Shown in pieces: positions 29,137 through 41,048 of a stretch of DNA of 64,000 bases. A model generated the notes under the pieces. It did no database searches, was not told the origin of the DNA, and was given only the letters and a program-made list of their open reading frames with translations. A program made the translations under genes and the position numbers. This DNA is from Pythium myriotylum. Lineage: Eukaryota > Oomycota > Peronosporomycetes > Pythiales > Pythiaceae. The stretch lies in assembly GCA_023091665.1 (NCBI GenBank), contig JALJCQ010000026.1:1736001-1800000 (forward strand), given 5' to 3'. Numbering within the stretch: the first letter of the stretch is position 1; every line of letters starts with the position of its first letter.

Positions 29137-30169
29137 TCAGCTAGGCGTCTCGCCTGATGGTATAGCGACCGCAGCCCCACACTCTAGATGGGGTGGGGTG
29201 CTTGTACGCGCGAAGCTGGTGGAGGAGGAACTTGTTGTCGCCGATAACTGTGAGGTCATGCCACTTGTTGTCCACCGCAGCCTGAAGTCCAGCGAGGAGA
29301 AGCTGGAAGGCGGCTTGGTTAGTCGTGATGTCTGGGACCGGTAGGGACACTGCGGAGCTCCACAGAATCTGTGGAGCGGTGCTGTTGCCGAAAAATCGAC
29401 GAGAACGCCCCCGGCTCCCCCGGGCCATGGGTTAGTGCGGGTGGTGCCCGCAAAGAAGAGTAGTCGCGCCGGAACGGGTGGGGAGCTGGCAGTCAGGGGG
29501 TCCTGGAACCTCATTGAGAATGCCGTGAATCCTGTTGACAAGTTCTACCGCAAACTCCGGTGGGTCGGGTTAGCGCTGGAGCCAGAAGAGGAGCGTATCG
29601 AGCACGCGGTGACAGCTGGTCACATGCACTGCGGTCGCGTGGCGCTTGTTCCGTGCTCGGGTGGGTTCGGTCAGGCTGTTCCGCCAGGCTGTGGTCGCTA
29701 GAAACGTCTCGAGCGTTAACTGCTGCCATACCGCTTGGAGGACTGGGAACGAGCCAGCTCTTGTTTCGCCATCTTTTGGGTGACACTTGCTGAGGGTGAG
29801 TTGTTCCCAGACCTTGGGCAGTACACTCGGTAGTCGTAAGCTGAAGACTGCAGTGAGGAAGTCGGTATTACATGTGGTCGCGTCCGGGCCAGTCAACGTC
29901 ATTGAGGACCTCGCCGAAGTCTGAAGAGGCCGCGTGGGCAGCGTCGCGAAGGACCGCGAGTTCTTTCTTTTCGTGCCCCAGTCTCGCAGCTCGAAGAAGT
30001 GCCCGGAGCCCACGTGCGCGGCTGAGCCCCAGAGGGGCGCAATCATTAGAATAATTGCGGCGGTTTTGTTCGACGGCTCACCAGACCAGGGAGACTCAGG
30101 GTGAGCAACATTGAAGTTGGGCTGTTCCACATTTTCCCGACAATCCGGGAGGTGGTGTGCAGGATCCAA
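29137..30169 (-). pseudogene. LINE-like zinc-binding/RNase H module, unit A
   Basis: A TAVFSLRLPSVLPKVWEQL segment, homologous to HAIFSLQLSHLPLKTWELL of unit C, precedes RNase H motifs FAGTTRTNPWPGGAGGVLV and, in another frame, TNQAAFQLLLAGLQAAVDN with IGDN. The catalytic FDGG reads FAGT. Frameshifts separate the parts. It is the most complete of the three head-to-tail units. Confidence 0.6.
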
Positions 30170-30876
30170 TGGGCCGCGACAATGGGTGAATTGGGAAGCG
30201 AGGATAGGCGAGAAACACTTCGCAGCTGTTTATGTACTTACACGCAATCCGTGCAGACGAACACACCACTCTTGGCCGCCAAACAGACAAATTGGAGATG
30301 CACTGTTCATGATGTTTTGGAGGTAATCCACCTCCGCAAGTTCGTGCTGACGACAGGACTGTCCACACAATCGGTCTGGTAATCACATGGATTGCCTTCC
30401 TGCAACGGAGGGAAAGTTTACCAGCCAAAGATGAATGCACATGTCATGTCGATTCAGAATGATAATGTCTTGCACGATTCGTGGATGCACGCATGTGTAT
30501 TGAGTGTGGACACAAAACAGAACTATTACTTCCGGTTGATCATCTTATGGGATCCTAAAGTGACCAGCACACATTGCAAGCTTATATTGTCTCGGTTGAA
30601 ATCTTCTCCTCCTTGAAGTAAGACGAAAGATAGCTAATGTTGGCTGCAGACAGGAAGTGCATGTCTACTGTCCTCCTAGGCTGTGAGTACCACATGCGTT
30701 GCAGTCAACTGCTCTTCCAGACCCATTCTTTCGTTGGGCCTGACTACAAACGGTCTTCACGTTGTAGTTGCGTACGGTGCATTCTCGCCAGGCTTCACAC
30801 AGTCTCCTGTCGACTGGCCTGTTGCGGTGAGCCTTCTATCAGCCACCAAATCGATCGCGTCCTTCTCATCGAGAAG
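30170..30876. other. Intergenic DNA
   Basis: Only short frames without recognisable content are present in this ~0.7 kb between the LINE relics and the bZIP-like gene. I see no regulatory motif. Confidence 0.4.
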
Positions 30877-31542
30877 TCAGTTTTTGTCGTCTGACGAGAA
30901 ACGCGAGTCCGTGATGACATAAGGAGTCCCCAGTCGTGATAACGGGCCAGCGATGCTGGCAACTTTGGCGAGAGACTTCACGCGGTCGAGCAACCCTCTC
31001 GTCCACTCAAGTTCCACCGTCTGCGCGACGCAGCGTCCGCAGTGGGTGAAGAAGAACCGCAGTAGACAAGGAAATTCAAACGAGCAGTGAAGTAGCTTGT
31101 CCAAAAGTTGTGCGTCCCCGGGAAAGTGCCAGTAGGCGGACTCGACGCTTGCTGTTGTATATTTGCCGAGGGTTCGGGCGTTGATATGAACGACAAAGCC
31201 AGCCGCGTCCCCGAAGCCCCCCAGATCGAGCATTTCGAGGCGTTGAACTTCGAAACCCGGCACAGCGATCAGTGGGTGAGCGATGAAATGGCAGACTTGA
31301 TCCATGATCCGACGGCGAGGCCCTGGAGACACAGAGGATGCCACTAGGGACCGGAGCAGCTGGGTAGCAAGCGAGAGACGCTGGGCTTGCCGGCGGAGGA
31401 TTGGCACAGTGGCGACTAGACGCTCGGTGTAAGCCTTGTGCTTGCGGCGATAGTTCTTCGCGCGCTCCCGGCTACTAAGCTTGCGAGAAGCTCGTTCCGA
31501 TCGGTCTGCAGACGACTGACAGTAGACAGTTACTGGACTCAT
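30877..31542 (-). CDS. bZIP-like protein, paralogue 2
   Basis: This 221-codon frame starts at ATG 31542. The basic region LSSRERAKNYRRKHKAYTERL aligns with RESARxSRxRKKAY of classical bZIPs, but Ser occupies the Asn position. Hydrophobic heptads continue in VATVPILRRQAQRLSLATQLL. The C-terminal domain shared with its paralogues shows TASVESAYWHFPGDAQLLDKL and FPCLLRFFFTHCG. It probably acts as a nuclear DNA-binding dimer. The gene is intact by reading. Confidence 0.7.
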   Translation of the reverse strand: MSPVTVYCQSSADRSERASRKLSSRERAKNYRRKHKAYTERLVATVPILRRQAQRLSLATQLLRSLVASSVSPGPRRRIMDQVCHFIAHPLIAVPGFEVQRLEMLDLGGFGDAAGFVVHINARTLGKYTTASVESAYWHFPGDAQLLDKLLHCSFEFPCLLRFFFTHCGRCVAQTVELEWTRGLLDRVKSLAKVASIAGPLSRLGTPYVITDSRFSSDDKN

Positions 31543-34500
31543 TCGCCTGAGTGTTCGAGAACCTATTGAAGAATGAATCGGTTCTCCCGCAGTGGGTTGT
31601 GATCTGGGACAAAACGTATGGAAGAACGCGCACCTCAGCTTCAGACATGGCTTTGGGAAAGATGAATAGGTACCGCCCCTCTTCCCTGAGTAGTACGGAA
31701 TAAGGAGTATCCCTTCTCATCCGCCCCGATTTTCCCACGAATCATGCTTGACCCACGGAATCATTGAGCTCGCCTTTCTTACGCATCTCGCAACGTAGCT
31801 ACAGAATCCATCACTCCGACCGATTGCTGTCGTCAACAAGCGTGTCTTCCACGCTGGCATTCGGAGGCAAGGCGTTTTGATGATACTGAACGAGGAGCCA
31901 AGTCTCACACGTTTATGATTCAGGACCACTCGTGAGAAGTGGACCGTAATCGTTGTCAGTCCTACCCAAGCTGTGTGCAATTTTTCACCGAACGTATCCT
32001 GGTACGTACTGGGCGAAGATTTTGATTTAGAGTTCGATGCGACGACACGTCAAGTAGCTTGAGATCCCAGACGGTCTCACTCAGCAGCCAGGATCTATCG
32101 GTATACAGTGGGTTGATCCTCATTGGACAGCCACTTGAAGATCAGTACAGTACAGTGTAGTGTTCTCACCAGCGTGAGAGAAAGCCGATCTGGTCGCGGT
32201 TGTTGCTCAGCGATTCACCAAAACATCAAGGTTCCGGCGTACGCAGCCAACGCGAGCGACACGCAACGTCTGACTCGATCAGCGATCATTTGTCCCTCTT
32301 CTACTCTGCTGCCCAGTCGCAGGCGGAAGAGGGCTTTTCTCGCTGCGGCTTCATGAAAGGACCTCACTTGCATCGGTTCGAGCGTTCGACTTTCTTTTGG
32401 CTGAAACCTTAGTCTGGACCTTGTTGTAGGATTGGACATCCCCTCGCGCACGCGAGCTGCCCAGTCCCAGCATCACAATCAGCAAGCGGGTTGAGCAGCT
32501 GCTTGTCAGGGGTTTCGATTTTTTTTTTTTGATGCACCGTAAGTGAATGTGGTGTGTGCCCTATTAGTCCGAGTCTCTCGAGGTCGTGATCACGTACACT
32601 CATCGCGACCCAGCATCAAGGTTGTTGTAGTTCCTCGGGATGTGTGAGACTCGCAGGGGTGCAGGTGTGTACATACATGGATGCAATCACTTGAGATGCA
32701 CCGATATTTGAATGATCGGATCGTCGCTGGTATCCTTGGTTCTCTAGGCGCTTGGATCCGGTTATCTGAGGAAAGGCCGGGTTTGTAAAACCGCCCTGAA
32801 TGCTCCCGACGCCGCAACCCTTCTGTGGTGTCGGAGAAGTCAGACAGGGTTCGATGTCGTCACCGCAGGCAACGACTAGGGCCTTAGCCTCCAAGAACCG
32901 ATGGCATTTCGGCGTGGAGTGGAGCGAATCGGGTATGAGAGGGTGTTGAGTTTGGTCCAGCAAGGTGTCTCCCGACCTCACGCATCGGCCACCACTCGGT
33001 ACCATCACAAGTATGATGAGAACTTTATGGTCAGGATGATGCGAGCTTCCGATCGAGACGTATCGGCGGTGCGAACACAGAAAGGTATTCATTCTGACTC
33101 TGAACTTGAGCTTAATTAACTCCTTTGATTTTTTGTTGGCTTCTGTGGGTCTGTTGTAAAGGCAAGACGAACAAACCCAATATTGTATGTATATGGATAG
33201 TGGTCACCTCCATCCACCACAAGTTGCGTTGCCCGATATTTGATTTCACCACGATTCCGGAACACATGGACGCATGCGTGCTAGATAGTATTTCAGGTGT
33301 GGATCCATCGTCAAAACAACCAAAAACGAGAACCAGAAGCACTCGATCCCTCGCACGTTGGGAGCATCGGCGAGTGGGGTTGGATTTGATATGATTGCCG
33401 TGACTCGTTGGTTGAAGTGACTTCCCGGCGTAATCACCAGTCAGGTGGAACTTCAAATCAGATGGGTATCTTCAGATAATAATGCAAGCTCGGGACGTCA
33501 CAAGAATAAGGAAAAGTGTCTACGAAATTTGAAGAGTTCGAACCGGGGATATAGACGTGCTGTTGACAACATGAGACTGTTTTGTTTTGCGTCACATCGA
33601 GCGTGCTGCATGACTTGACCATTTCTCAGTCGACCCTTTTCGGAGGCGCGCTACAAGGCGGCCTCGACGTTGAAAGCCCAATTTGAGGACAGAATTTGTG
33701 CTCAAGTAGGGCTTTCACCATCTGATGGTGACAAGCAGCAAAGGTGTGACCCACGAAGCGACGAAAACATATAATCAATCCAACCGGGTAGTGGGTTCAA
33801 TAAGAATCGGTTTTAAATAGATCGAGTCTGTTTGACTGTCTCTTCCGCTGGCGCCTGTTCGCATTCAAGGATCTTCAGGGTCAGTGAATTGGCACGTTGA
33901 AGAACTTAACTCGAGTAGCACGTACCCCCCCAACCAGAACGAACAATACGCTCCGTACAGGATGCTGTGACCCCGCAAGCACAACCCCTCATCCGTGGCG
34001 CAGAATCCGCAACTTTGTTCGGCTGATCGTGGAATCCTGAACACGAGGATTCGAATCTATTTCAGGTGCATGATGAACTTCCTGTTCCCATTCCTCGTCC
34101 TCAGTCGTGGCCATCTCTCGTGTCCCACTCTGTCCTGATCAGTCGCAATAGTTCGGTGGACTCGTGCTGGGTGAATCCATAGCCCCCGTCCCCACAGGAA
34201 TCACGTGCGTCGGTCGTTGAATTCTCTCACAGACGGGTCTTTGAAAAACTGTGGCGCGTCTGGTTTAAGGGGAAGGAAACCTGCCAATGAGCTAATCTGC
34301 GTTGAAACTGCAGTTACGCCCAGATGAAGGTTTGTTTACCACTTCTAATGGCGACCGAGAGAAAACACCCATTGATGAGGTATCTTCTGTTGGTCGACAT
34401 TCGTACTGTATCTCATCCGCGTGTCATCCATCGGCTTAAAACGAGAAAGGCAGGCTTCGCACGTGTCGTCATGCTCGAGAATCACCCAAACAAGCACGAG

Positions 34501-35207
34501 TGGATTTCGGCCCATCGATGGTGTGTCGCACGAGTACGGATAGTCGCAGAGTCATCAACCGTCGATGTGACACAACATAGCCACGATCACGGCCACTCTT
34601 TCACTCTCACTGCTTTGATTCCACTGATCGTGAGATTCGGCCCACGGTCAGAAATTTCTCAAACTCAGATCTGTTGCGGTAAACGAGTTGCTTTGCGTGA
34701 GAGCGATCATGCTGATAGTGTAGCGGGTCGCTCTGCGAAGCAACCAGCGGTTGTGCGATGGGAATCTGATTTGTTAAGTAAATGGAATTTACGCTGTTAA
34801 ATCATGTTAACAACTTGTGCAATGGGTCGACTGACTACTTTGGCCTTTCATTTCAACAGCGTTTCCAGTATTCTCGAGACCTAATGATCCCGATAGACGC
34901 AAGTTTGCTCTCATAACATAAAGGGGGGGCAGTGAACCTCTCTAGGCCTTCGTGTGTCACCTATGACATCTCCATTTTCAAGTTTCAATTTATACCTTCC
35001 AACATTTCCACTTGAAGAGTCGAGACTTGCTTGTAATACTCGACGGTGTACGAGCAAACACGACGAGGCGGTTGTAAAGAAACGAAGGTGCTGTGAAGAA
35101 ACCAACTTTCTGGACTGACGCCTGTCGAATCATCACCGCCTGATCTTGACTTGAGGTCAAGTCAGAGCCACGTGGCCTATGTAGATATTATCAGTCGTCG
35201 AGTACCT
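31543..35207. other. Long intergenic stretch
   Basis: In 3.7 kb I find no convincing protein gene; the open frames are short or lack family-like composition (e.g. the plus frame 34324-34800). A tRNA-like segment near 33992-34065 is listed separately. Confidence 0.45.
33992..34065 (+). ncRNA. Degenerate tRNA-like segment, possible tRNA-derived SINE head
   Basis: TGGCGCAGAATCCG (33996-34009) resembles a pol III A box and GGATTCGAATCT (34047-34058) a B box, at tRNA-like spacing. A 7-nt loop CTGATCG lies between weakly paired arms. The acceptor stem does not pair well, so it is not a functional tRNA. A SINE or tRNA relic is more likely; the body and tail were not delimited. Confidence 0.3.
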
Positions 35208-35837
35208 CTACTCGTCGGGATGCACGTCAACTTGGTTGACGACGCGAGCAACGGTCGCTAGGTCCCTCAGAGGCTTCCTCAGACTTTCGATTGAGTCGAT
35301 CTCGACGTGTTGGCGCTCCAGCGATCCGTCACTTCGAAAATAAAACAAATATGTGCACCCGTACTCGATTTCCTGGTGCATGAGCTCGTCGAGCACGATG
35401 GTGTTGCCCAGCACAAACGGATAAATAGAGTGGATCACAGGCGTTGATAGTTTCCCACGCACAACCGAGCGAAATTTGAGAACAGGCGCTTCTACATCAC
35501 CAGCGAAATCGACCGAGACAATTTCGTGACGTTGTCTCGTGAGACCATGCGCTTGTCCTTGGAGACCATCTTCGACGAACTCGCGAACGAATTGGAGGAT
35601 CTTTCTCCGTGTACCCAAAGGTGCTCCACTGCGAGCAAGTTCACGGTGGACGCGTAGCCGGATCTCCAGAAATCCGACTTCTCTTCTCAGTTCTTGCGTC
35701 GTGACCTCGAGTGCGTCGCTTTGCTCGGCATGCTTCCGTCGGTAATACCGCGCTCGCTCACTGTTGGTCATAGGAGGCAGCGTGCGCCGTCGTCCACGGC
35801 CTGTCTTCGCCGATGTTTCATGCTGGTCCCTCCCCAT
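35208..35837 (-). CDS. bZIP-like protein, paralogue 3
   Basis: This 209-codon frame begins at ATG 35837. The basic region MTNSERARYYRRKH keeps the N-x7-R spacing of the bZIP fingerprint, the only one of the five copies to do so. Leucine-rich heptads follow (ALEVTTQELRREVGFLEIRL). The conserved C-terminal domain contains VIHSIYPFVLGNTIVLDELM and YGCTYLFYFRSDGSLERQHVE. It is expected to be a nuclear transcription regulator. It lies alone in gene-poor DNA. Confidence 0.72.
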   Translation of the reverse strand: MGRDQHETSAKTGRGRRRTLPPMTNSERARYYRRKHAEQSDALEVTTQELRREVGFLEIRLRVHRELARSGAPLGTRRKILQFVREFVEDGLQGQAHGLTRQRHEIVSVDFAGDVEAPVLKFRSVVRGKLSTPVIHSIYPFVLGNTIVLDELMHQEIEYGCTYLFYFRSDGSLERQHVEIDSIESLRKPLRDLATVARVVNQVDVHPDE

Positions 35838-37981
35838 TCTCTAATCGTTTCCCATCCACTTGAAGGAGCGCAAAGTTGCCAACTACAGTGAGACGGAGAC
35901 CCCAACTGAAGAGGTGGTGGTGACCGGTGAGGAGAGCGACGATCCGAGGGACAACGTGAGGTCCGTGGAAACGCCAGAGCTTCGAGTGCCGCGCCGCTAC
36001 GAGGCGAACTGCCACGAACGCGGTTGGGCACGCGATGACTGACCCAGTGAGGCCGTTTCGAGTGGAGAGGGCTCACGGCTGCGCCAAGCGTGATGGCGAC
36101 TCAGGTGACGGACGCTTTCGGCTTCCTCGTCCACGCACACAAACTGAGCCCACGCACGACTGCAGGCAAGGGGCAGGAGAGGGGAGAACCTCCCAAACTC
36201 AAAGCCCTGCGCATACCAACTCTTCCACAGTTTCCCAGTCCAAGGCTGAGCGTCGTTAGGTGATACCTTGAACACTCGCAATCACTTGCCGTTTGTATGC
36301 AAATTGCGAGCGTTGCTCACCATGTGCTGCCGATCTCTGTGGCCACCGGGCAGCTGGCAGGAAAGACTCATTGCAGTGGGATAGAGACAGGTGTCCCGAC
36401 TGGGAAGGTGCCCGCTCCCCACAGGCTTTCATGGGCAGTGCTCTGTTACGAACCACTCCGAGTCGGACAGTCCGATGGATGTGGGATGCTCTGAGGCTGC
36501 GATCCAGCTCTCAACTTCTCTAGTAACCCACCTGTGGAAGTCAGCTAAGGGAGCACAAGTCCAAAATGACTTTGGTCGCGTGGTCTATTGAGGCCAGTTG
36601 ATTGCGGCTCCGTAGCGGGCCAGAACAATCCGTTTCGTTGTGGGGGGGGGGGGGGGAGGCTCGAGGGGGCGTGCTGGGCAGCTCATCAACACTGTAGAGA
36701 ATGGACCAGCTGTGACTCTCGGTTGACCACTTGATTCTTCCAAAACCAGATCCGTGACAGAACGCGGTGAGCCGAGGATTTGGTTCGCGGTCGTGCCCCA
36801 CAGACCAGCAGACCGTGTTGTGGCATGCTCTCGTTAAACAGACCGTCAGCGCGAGCCAGACGAGTGGATAGTGCGCGACGAGGCATCCGCCGACGCAGAG
36901 AGGATTCAAGCGGCTGACTTCGAGCACGCTCTCCCAAATGGTTGCACAGGTGACGGAGGTCATCCAGGTTGGTCTCATCAACTAGATACGGTATGTTTCG
37001 TAGAAATGTGCGAGGAGAGTATCTGGCTGAGTCCTACCAGACCCATAGACTGCCATTATCCGAGATTCTTGGATAGAAGGCAGGTCCCCACGTGAATGCT
37101 GCGGCCTCGGTCTCCGATGGCGTAAGAAACTGCCAGTTGGTTTCTTCTGCAGCTCACTTGGCAGATGAGGGATCTCCATGAAGCGTACTGGACTGCGATG
37201 GAGTCAAACGAAAGCTGATCCAGGGCAGATATGACTGACCGGGACCCACGAACAGGTACGCCTTGGCTCAGAGCCGACTCCTTCAACAGTTGTAGAATTC
37301 GGGACCGGGAAATGTTCGTGTGGCACCGTGCTCCTTCCCGCTTGCGTGCGTGCGAGCTACGGTACAATGTCCCACTAATGTTGGTGTTCGGCACCGGAAC
37401 CAATCCTCCTTCGCACTTGGTGCCGAGTGTTTGCGACAGCTCTGCCAGCATGGACCAAGCGAACCACGATGAGTCCTCGCGATGCCGTGTCCGAGCGGAT
37501 GCTGTGATGTGCTGGCACGGAGCGGGATGCGATCGTTTCGCTGCTCGCTACACAACACTTGCCAGTCCAAGACGACCCACCAAAGGGAGTGTCGAGTGTT
37601 CATAATCATCGTCGTGATTTCCATCAAAAAGACAGGTAACTCCCGAACGAGATATTATAAGTCACCTCTCGGTGGAGCCTCTCGAGATGTCGCTCTAATC
37701 CCAAGGTGATATTCTCCACTACTTGGTCCTCGGGTCACGCCACTTCGACGCCTGTTACTTTTCGCAACAGCAATGGCTTCGAGTGTTTCTCATTACGGTT
37801 TGCTCAAACTCGGCTGTTTTATTAAAAAGCGACATCGTTGTCACAGCACCAAAGCTGGCGCTGTTGATTGTGCCACGCGGAATCCGAGACTGATTTTTTC
37901 TTGTCGGACATGCCAAGCTTGGTGTCTGAAGGAGAACCTGGTGGAGCAGGGGCTGGAGCTAAAGGGCGTTTCTATTGATAA
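35838..37981. other. Intergenic DNA with a poly-G run
   Basis: The 2.1 kb contain only broken short frames on both strands. A 15-nt poly-G run lies at 36642-36656. Some minus-strand pieces between 36.5 and 37.5 kb look protein-like over short spans, but I cannot assign them. Confidence 0.4.
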
Positions 37982-38860
37982 TTATCGTGGCTGGGCGTCT
38001 TCCTGTAAAAACTCTAACGTCGGCGCCGGCGCGTCTGCATTAGGCGCACTATGGACAGCCTCAGGATCGCCAAGCGCACGCAAAAGCTGTCGCAGTTCCT
38101 GCACTGAACAGGCCGTGGACGCTTGGAGACCCGCGACAAAGTCGGTCTCCGACGTCTGCTGCGTGAGCGAGCCGTCCGTGGCAAAGAAAAATCTGAACGA
38201 GCTGTTAAACACAAATGTGCTGCGCATGAGCTTGTCCAAGAGCCGCGAGTTACCCGGGATGAAAGGGTAGATATCCTTCTCGATCGTGTCCTGCGAGTAG
38301 CTGCCGCGCACCTCGCCACAAAGCCGCAGCACGAGCCCGTCGGCCGCGCCCACGACGTCGACGCTGTGGACGTCGAAACTCGGCTCGTCTAGACGGTGCT
38401 GAGCCAAGTACTGCTTCGTGTCCATGAACTCCCAGACGTGGGCGAGTAATTGCTGGCGGCTCGCTGGCGTCGTGATATCCGAGACCTGTAGCTGGACATT
38501 CTGCAGCAGCTCGAGCGTCGCGACTTCTCTCGCGAGATCACTGTCGGCCTCCTCGAGATTATTCATATATTCCCGCACGCGGCGGCGGTAGTACTTGGCG
38601 CGCTCGCTCGGGTTCATCTTGGGCAGCTTGCGCTTGGGGCCCGGGCGCGAGCCTTCTCTTTCGTCCTCCATGCTCTTGCGTCTCGTGGCTGGCTCGTGAC
38701 TCGAGGATCCCGTGTGAATGACCAGAGCCCGTTTGCGCGAAATGACCATGATGTGTTGTCCGCTGGCAGTTCGTAGAATCGCGAGTGGGGAGGAGGCCGG
38801 CGCGAGTGGCTCGCGCTCGGGACCTGCTCTCGCCTCCTCTTGCCGTCCTGCCTCGACCAC
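37982..38860 (-). CDS. bZIP-like protein, paralogue 4, with long N-terminal extension
   Basis: This 292-codon frame opens at ATG 38860; internal Met codons (for example MEDEREGSRPG) could serve instead. The N-terminal ~80 residues are basic and low-complexity. The basic region KMNPSERAKYYRRRVREYMN has Pro at the fingerprint position, with Asn one residue before it. Heptads follow (LEEADSDLAREVATLELL). The C-terminal domain shows TIEKDIYPFIPGNSRLLDKLM and NSSFRFFFATDGSLTQQ. The coding part is richer in G+C than the flanks, consistent with a maintained gene. Confidence 0.72.
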   Translation of the reverse strand: MVEAGRQEEARAGPEREPLAPASSPLAILRTASGQHIMVISRKRALVIHTGSSSHEPATRRKSMEDEREGSRPGPKRKLPKMNPSERAKYYRRRVREYMNNLEEADSDLAREVATLELLQNVQLQVSDITTPASRQQLLAHVWEFMDTKQYLAQHRLDEPSFDVHSVDVVGAADGLVLRLCGEVRGSYSQDTIEKDIYPFIPGNSRLLDKLMRSTFVFNSSFRFFFATDGSLTQQTSETDFVAGLQASTACSVQELRQLLRALGDPEAVHSAPNADAPAPTLEFLQEDAQPR

Positions 38861-41048
38861 AGCAAAGGCTTTCTTACGATACTGCGAGCAATCAGATTGT
38901 GGGTCTGGGGCGATAATAGTAGCCGTCGCGAAAGCTAAAAATTACAATAGCACGAGGCCCGCACTTGGTCTTTGTATGCGCGCTCCCATCAGCGTCAGCG
39001 TCGGTAATCGTCCGAGACGTCTGCTCCAAGCGGATTTTCACCCAAGACCAGCGCGAGCACTCATCGCTGGCTCGTCTCCCGACGTAAACTTTGCTTCGCA
39101 CCGGATGGCCAGCCCGCCAATGGCAACATCTGAATCTGACTTCTGGCCAATGGGTCGTCTCGATGAGTCCTGCCTTGTCGTGCACGTTGAAGCCACTACT
39201 GCACGAGTACCTCATTCTGACGGGCACGTGGGAGGTGAGGACCCTCCGCACTGTACAACCATGAAAGAGGAGGAGAAAGCTGCAGTACCACATGGAGGGC
39301 GGGCCACGGAAATTCGCCATTTTTCCGCGTGGGATAATCCGCAATTTTTTTGGTCCTGAGCGCCAGAGACGGATCGTGTCACTCATCCAGCGCCAGGTGG
39401 GATGACGTCAAGTTCAGATGGAGCTGTCCAGTTGATTGACTTTCTCAGGCTGGCATGCAGGACAGAGTATGCGTGTGTCTTACAGGGCACGACCAGGAAG
39501 CTCGGTGGGGACTCAACGATGTCGGCAGAGACGTTTGCGGATCTCGGGAACAGACGTTCCACAGTCAGATGGAGGATTCCAATGATGGGCACGAACAAGG
39601 TTGGTTTATAGGGCACCAGGACCAATCGGTTTGATGGGCACCAAGTATTCGCGAGTGGCGTGAGACTCTACTAAGGCTGAGAAATCACTTCAACGGTGCA
39701 TACTTCGCGGGTTCCCTTTCGTTGCGTCGTGAAGTCCCAGCCCCAGACGAGCTCTCCCGCATCCAGCAAATTCATTGAGATGAAACTGATGGAACCCTGC
39801 CCACTGCCGTAGTGACGTCCGCATCCTCGGTATCGCAATGACTGCGATACCAAGGATGCGGATGTCATGATGCGCCATGTACATGATACCGGAAGAATCG
39901 CCCACAAACGTATGGTTACCGGGATTACGCAGTCTACTTTTCAGTGCGTCGACTCAGTTCTCCGGTAGTAATCTCCCACGAGTATTCAAGTTCTCTCTTG
40001 GGCCGTCTGTGCGGTTCTAAGCCAGATCCGCTTCCTCATGTCTATGATATCACGGACTCGGTGCCGCATTTCAACAAGCTCCAGACCATCGCCAGTTACG
40101 GCTTTCCACCGGTTTGCGATCGAGTCGGACCCATCGCAATCTCCCGTTGCGATCTCTCTGTCGTCAATCCAAACATGTTGTCAAAAGGATCACTTGAATC
40201 AGCCAGTCGAATCGTTCTTCACCATTTCGGGTTTTGTACGTGATTGGAACGGCAAAGTGATCTTGGGTCGGGATTTGAGACGGTTGATACCGCATTCGCA
40301 GCCCAGAAAACGCCTCGAAAAGGTCAGTGGTCACAAGAAGCGATTCAACGTCGATAATTTTATGCTATGAGACCTCCTGGAGTGGGAGGAGAGTCCTAGA
40401 GGGTGTGGGAATCTGAGCCGCAGTGTGGCGACAAGAAGTTAATCGTCCGGAGACCGTTTTTCTACTTCTACGAGCAATCACGAAATGCGCAAGAAGAGCT
40501 CTCACCCACATGCGTGATAACTGCGCCGGCTGCAAATCTCATTCATCTTCGTTGAACTTCAGTCGGTGGACTGTTGCGAGAGGCAACTGGCTCCTTTGCT
40601 TGAGTTGACGCCTTGGTTCCCCTATCCATGGATATGCCTCGTTGATCAGAGACCTTCGTGGCGCAAACTTCGAGCGAAGTTCGCGCAACATTTGTCAACA
40701 GACCTGACCAACGTTCCATCTGCTTGCAATTGCGACGCATGAGTTAAAAGCGACGGGGCATATCAGCTTGTACAGCGAAATTCATCCGGCAACAAGAGAC
40801 CATACACCAGTCTGGACGTTCGAAAGGAAGGGTCGCGGGTTGGCTGGAGGTTTGCAATATCTGGCAGTTCTCCAACACTGCGCGAAGCAAATGTGCCTAC
40901 TCTCGTCACCCTCGTCGAGGATCAGGCGATGTCCGCGTTTCGGCATCCACGCGCGAATCATGTAGCCGCCGGCTCGCGTGGCCACTGTTCTGGATCCTCG
41001 AGATCCTCATCTGAGAAATCACAAGGATTTTCAATGTATCCAAAGGGT
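38861..41048. other. Intergenic DNA with a long hairpin
   Basis: No gene is supported in 2.2 kb. The main structure is the 24-bp-arm hairpin at 39814-39866. Confidence 0.45.
39814..39866. repeat. 24-bp hairpin with 5-nt loop (22 of 24 paired)
   Basis: 39814-39837 is mirrored at 39843-39866 around ATGAC. Two mismatches break otherwise full complementarity. It is not next to an annotated gene end. Confidence 0.85.

Noticed and set aside
34324..34800. 158-codon plus-strand frame
   Set aside because: It has no signal, domain or paralogue, and its codon use is like that of the surrounding non-coding DNA.
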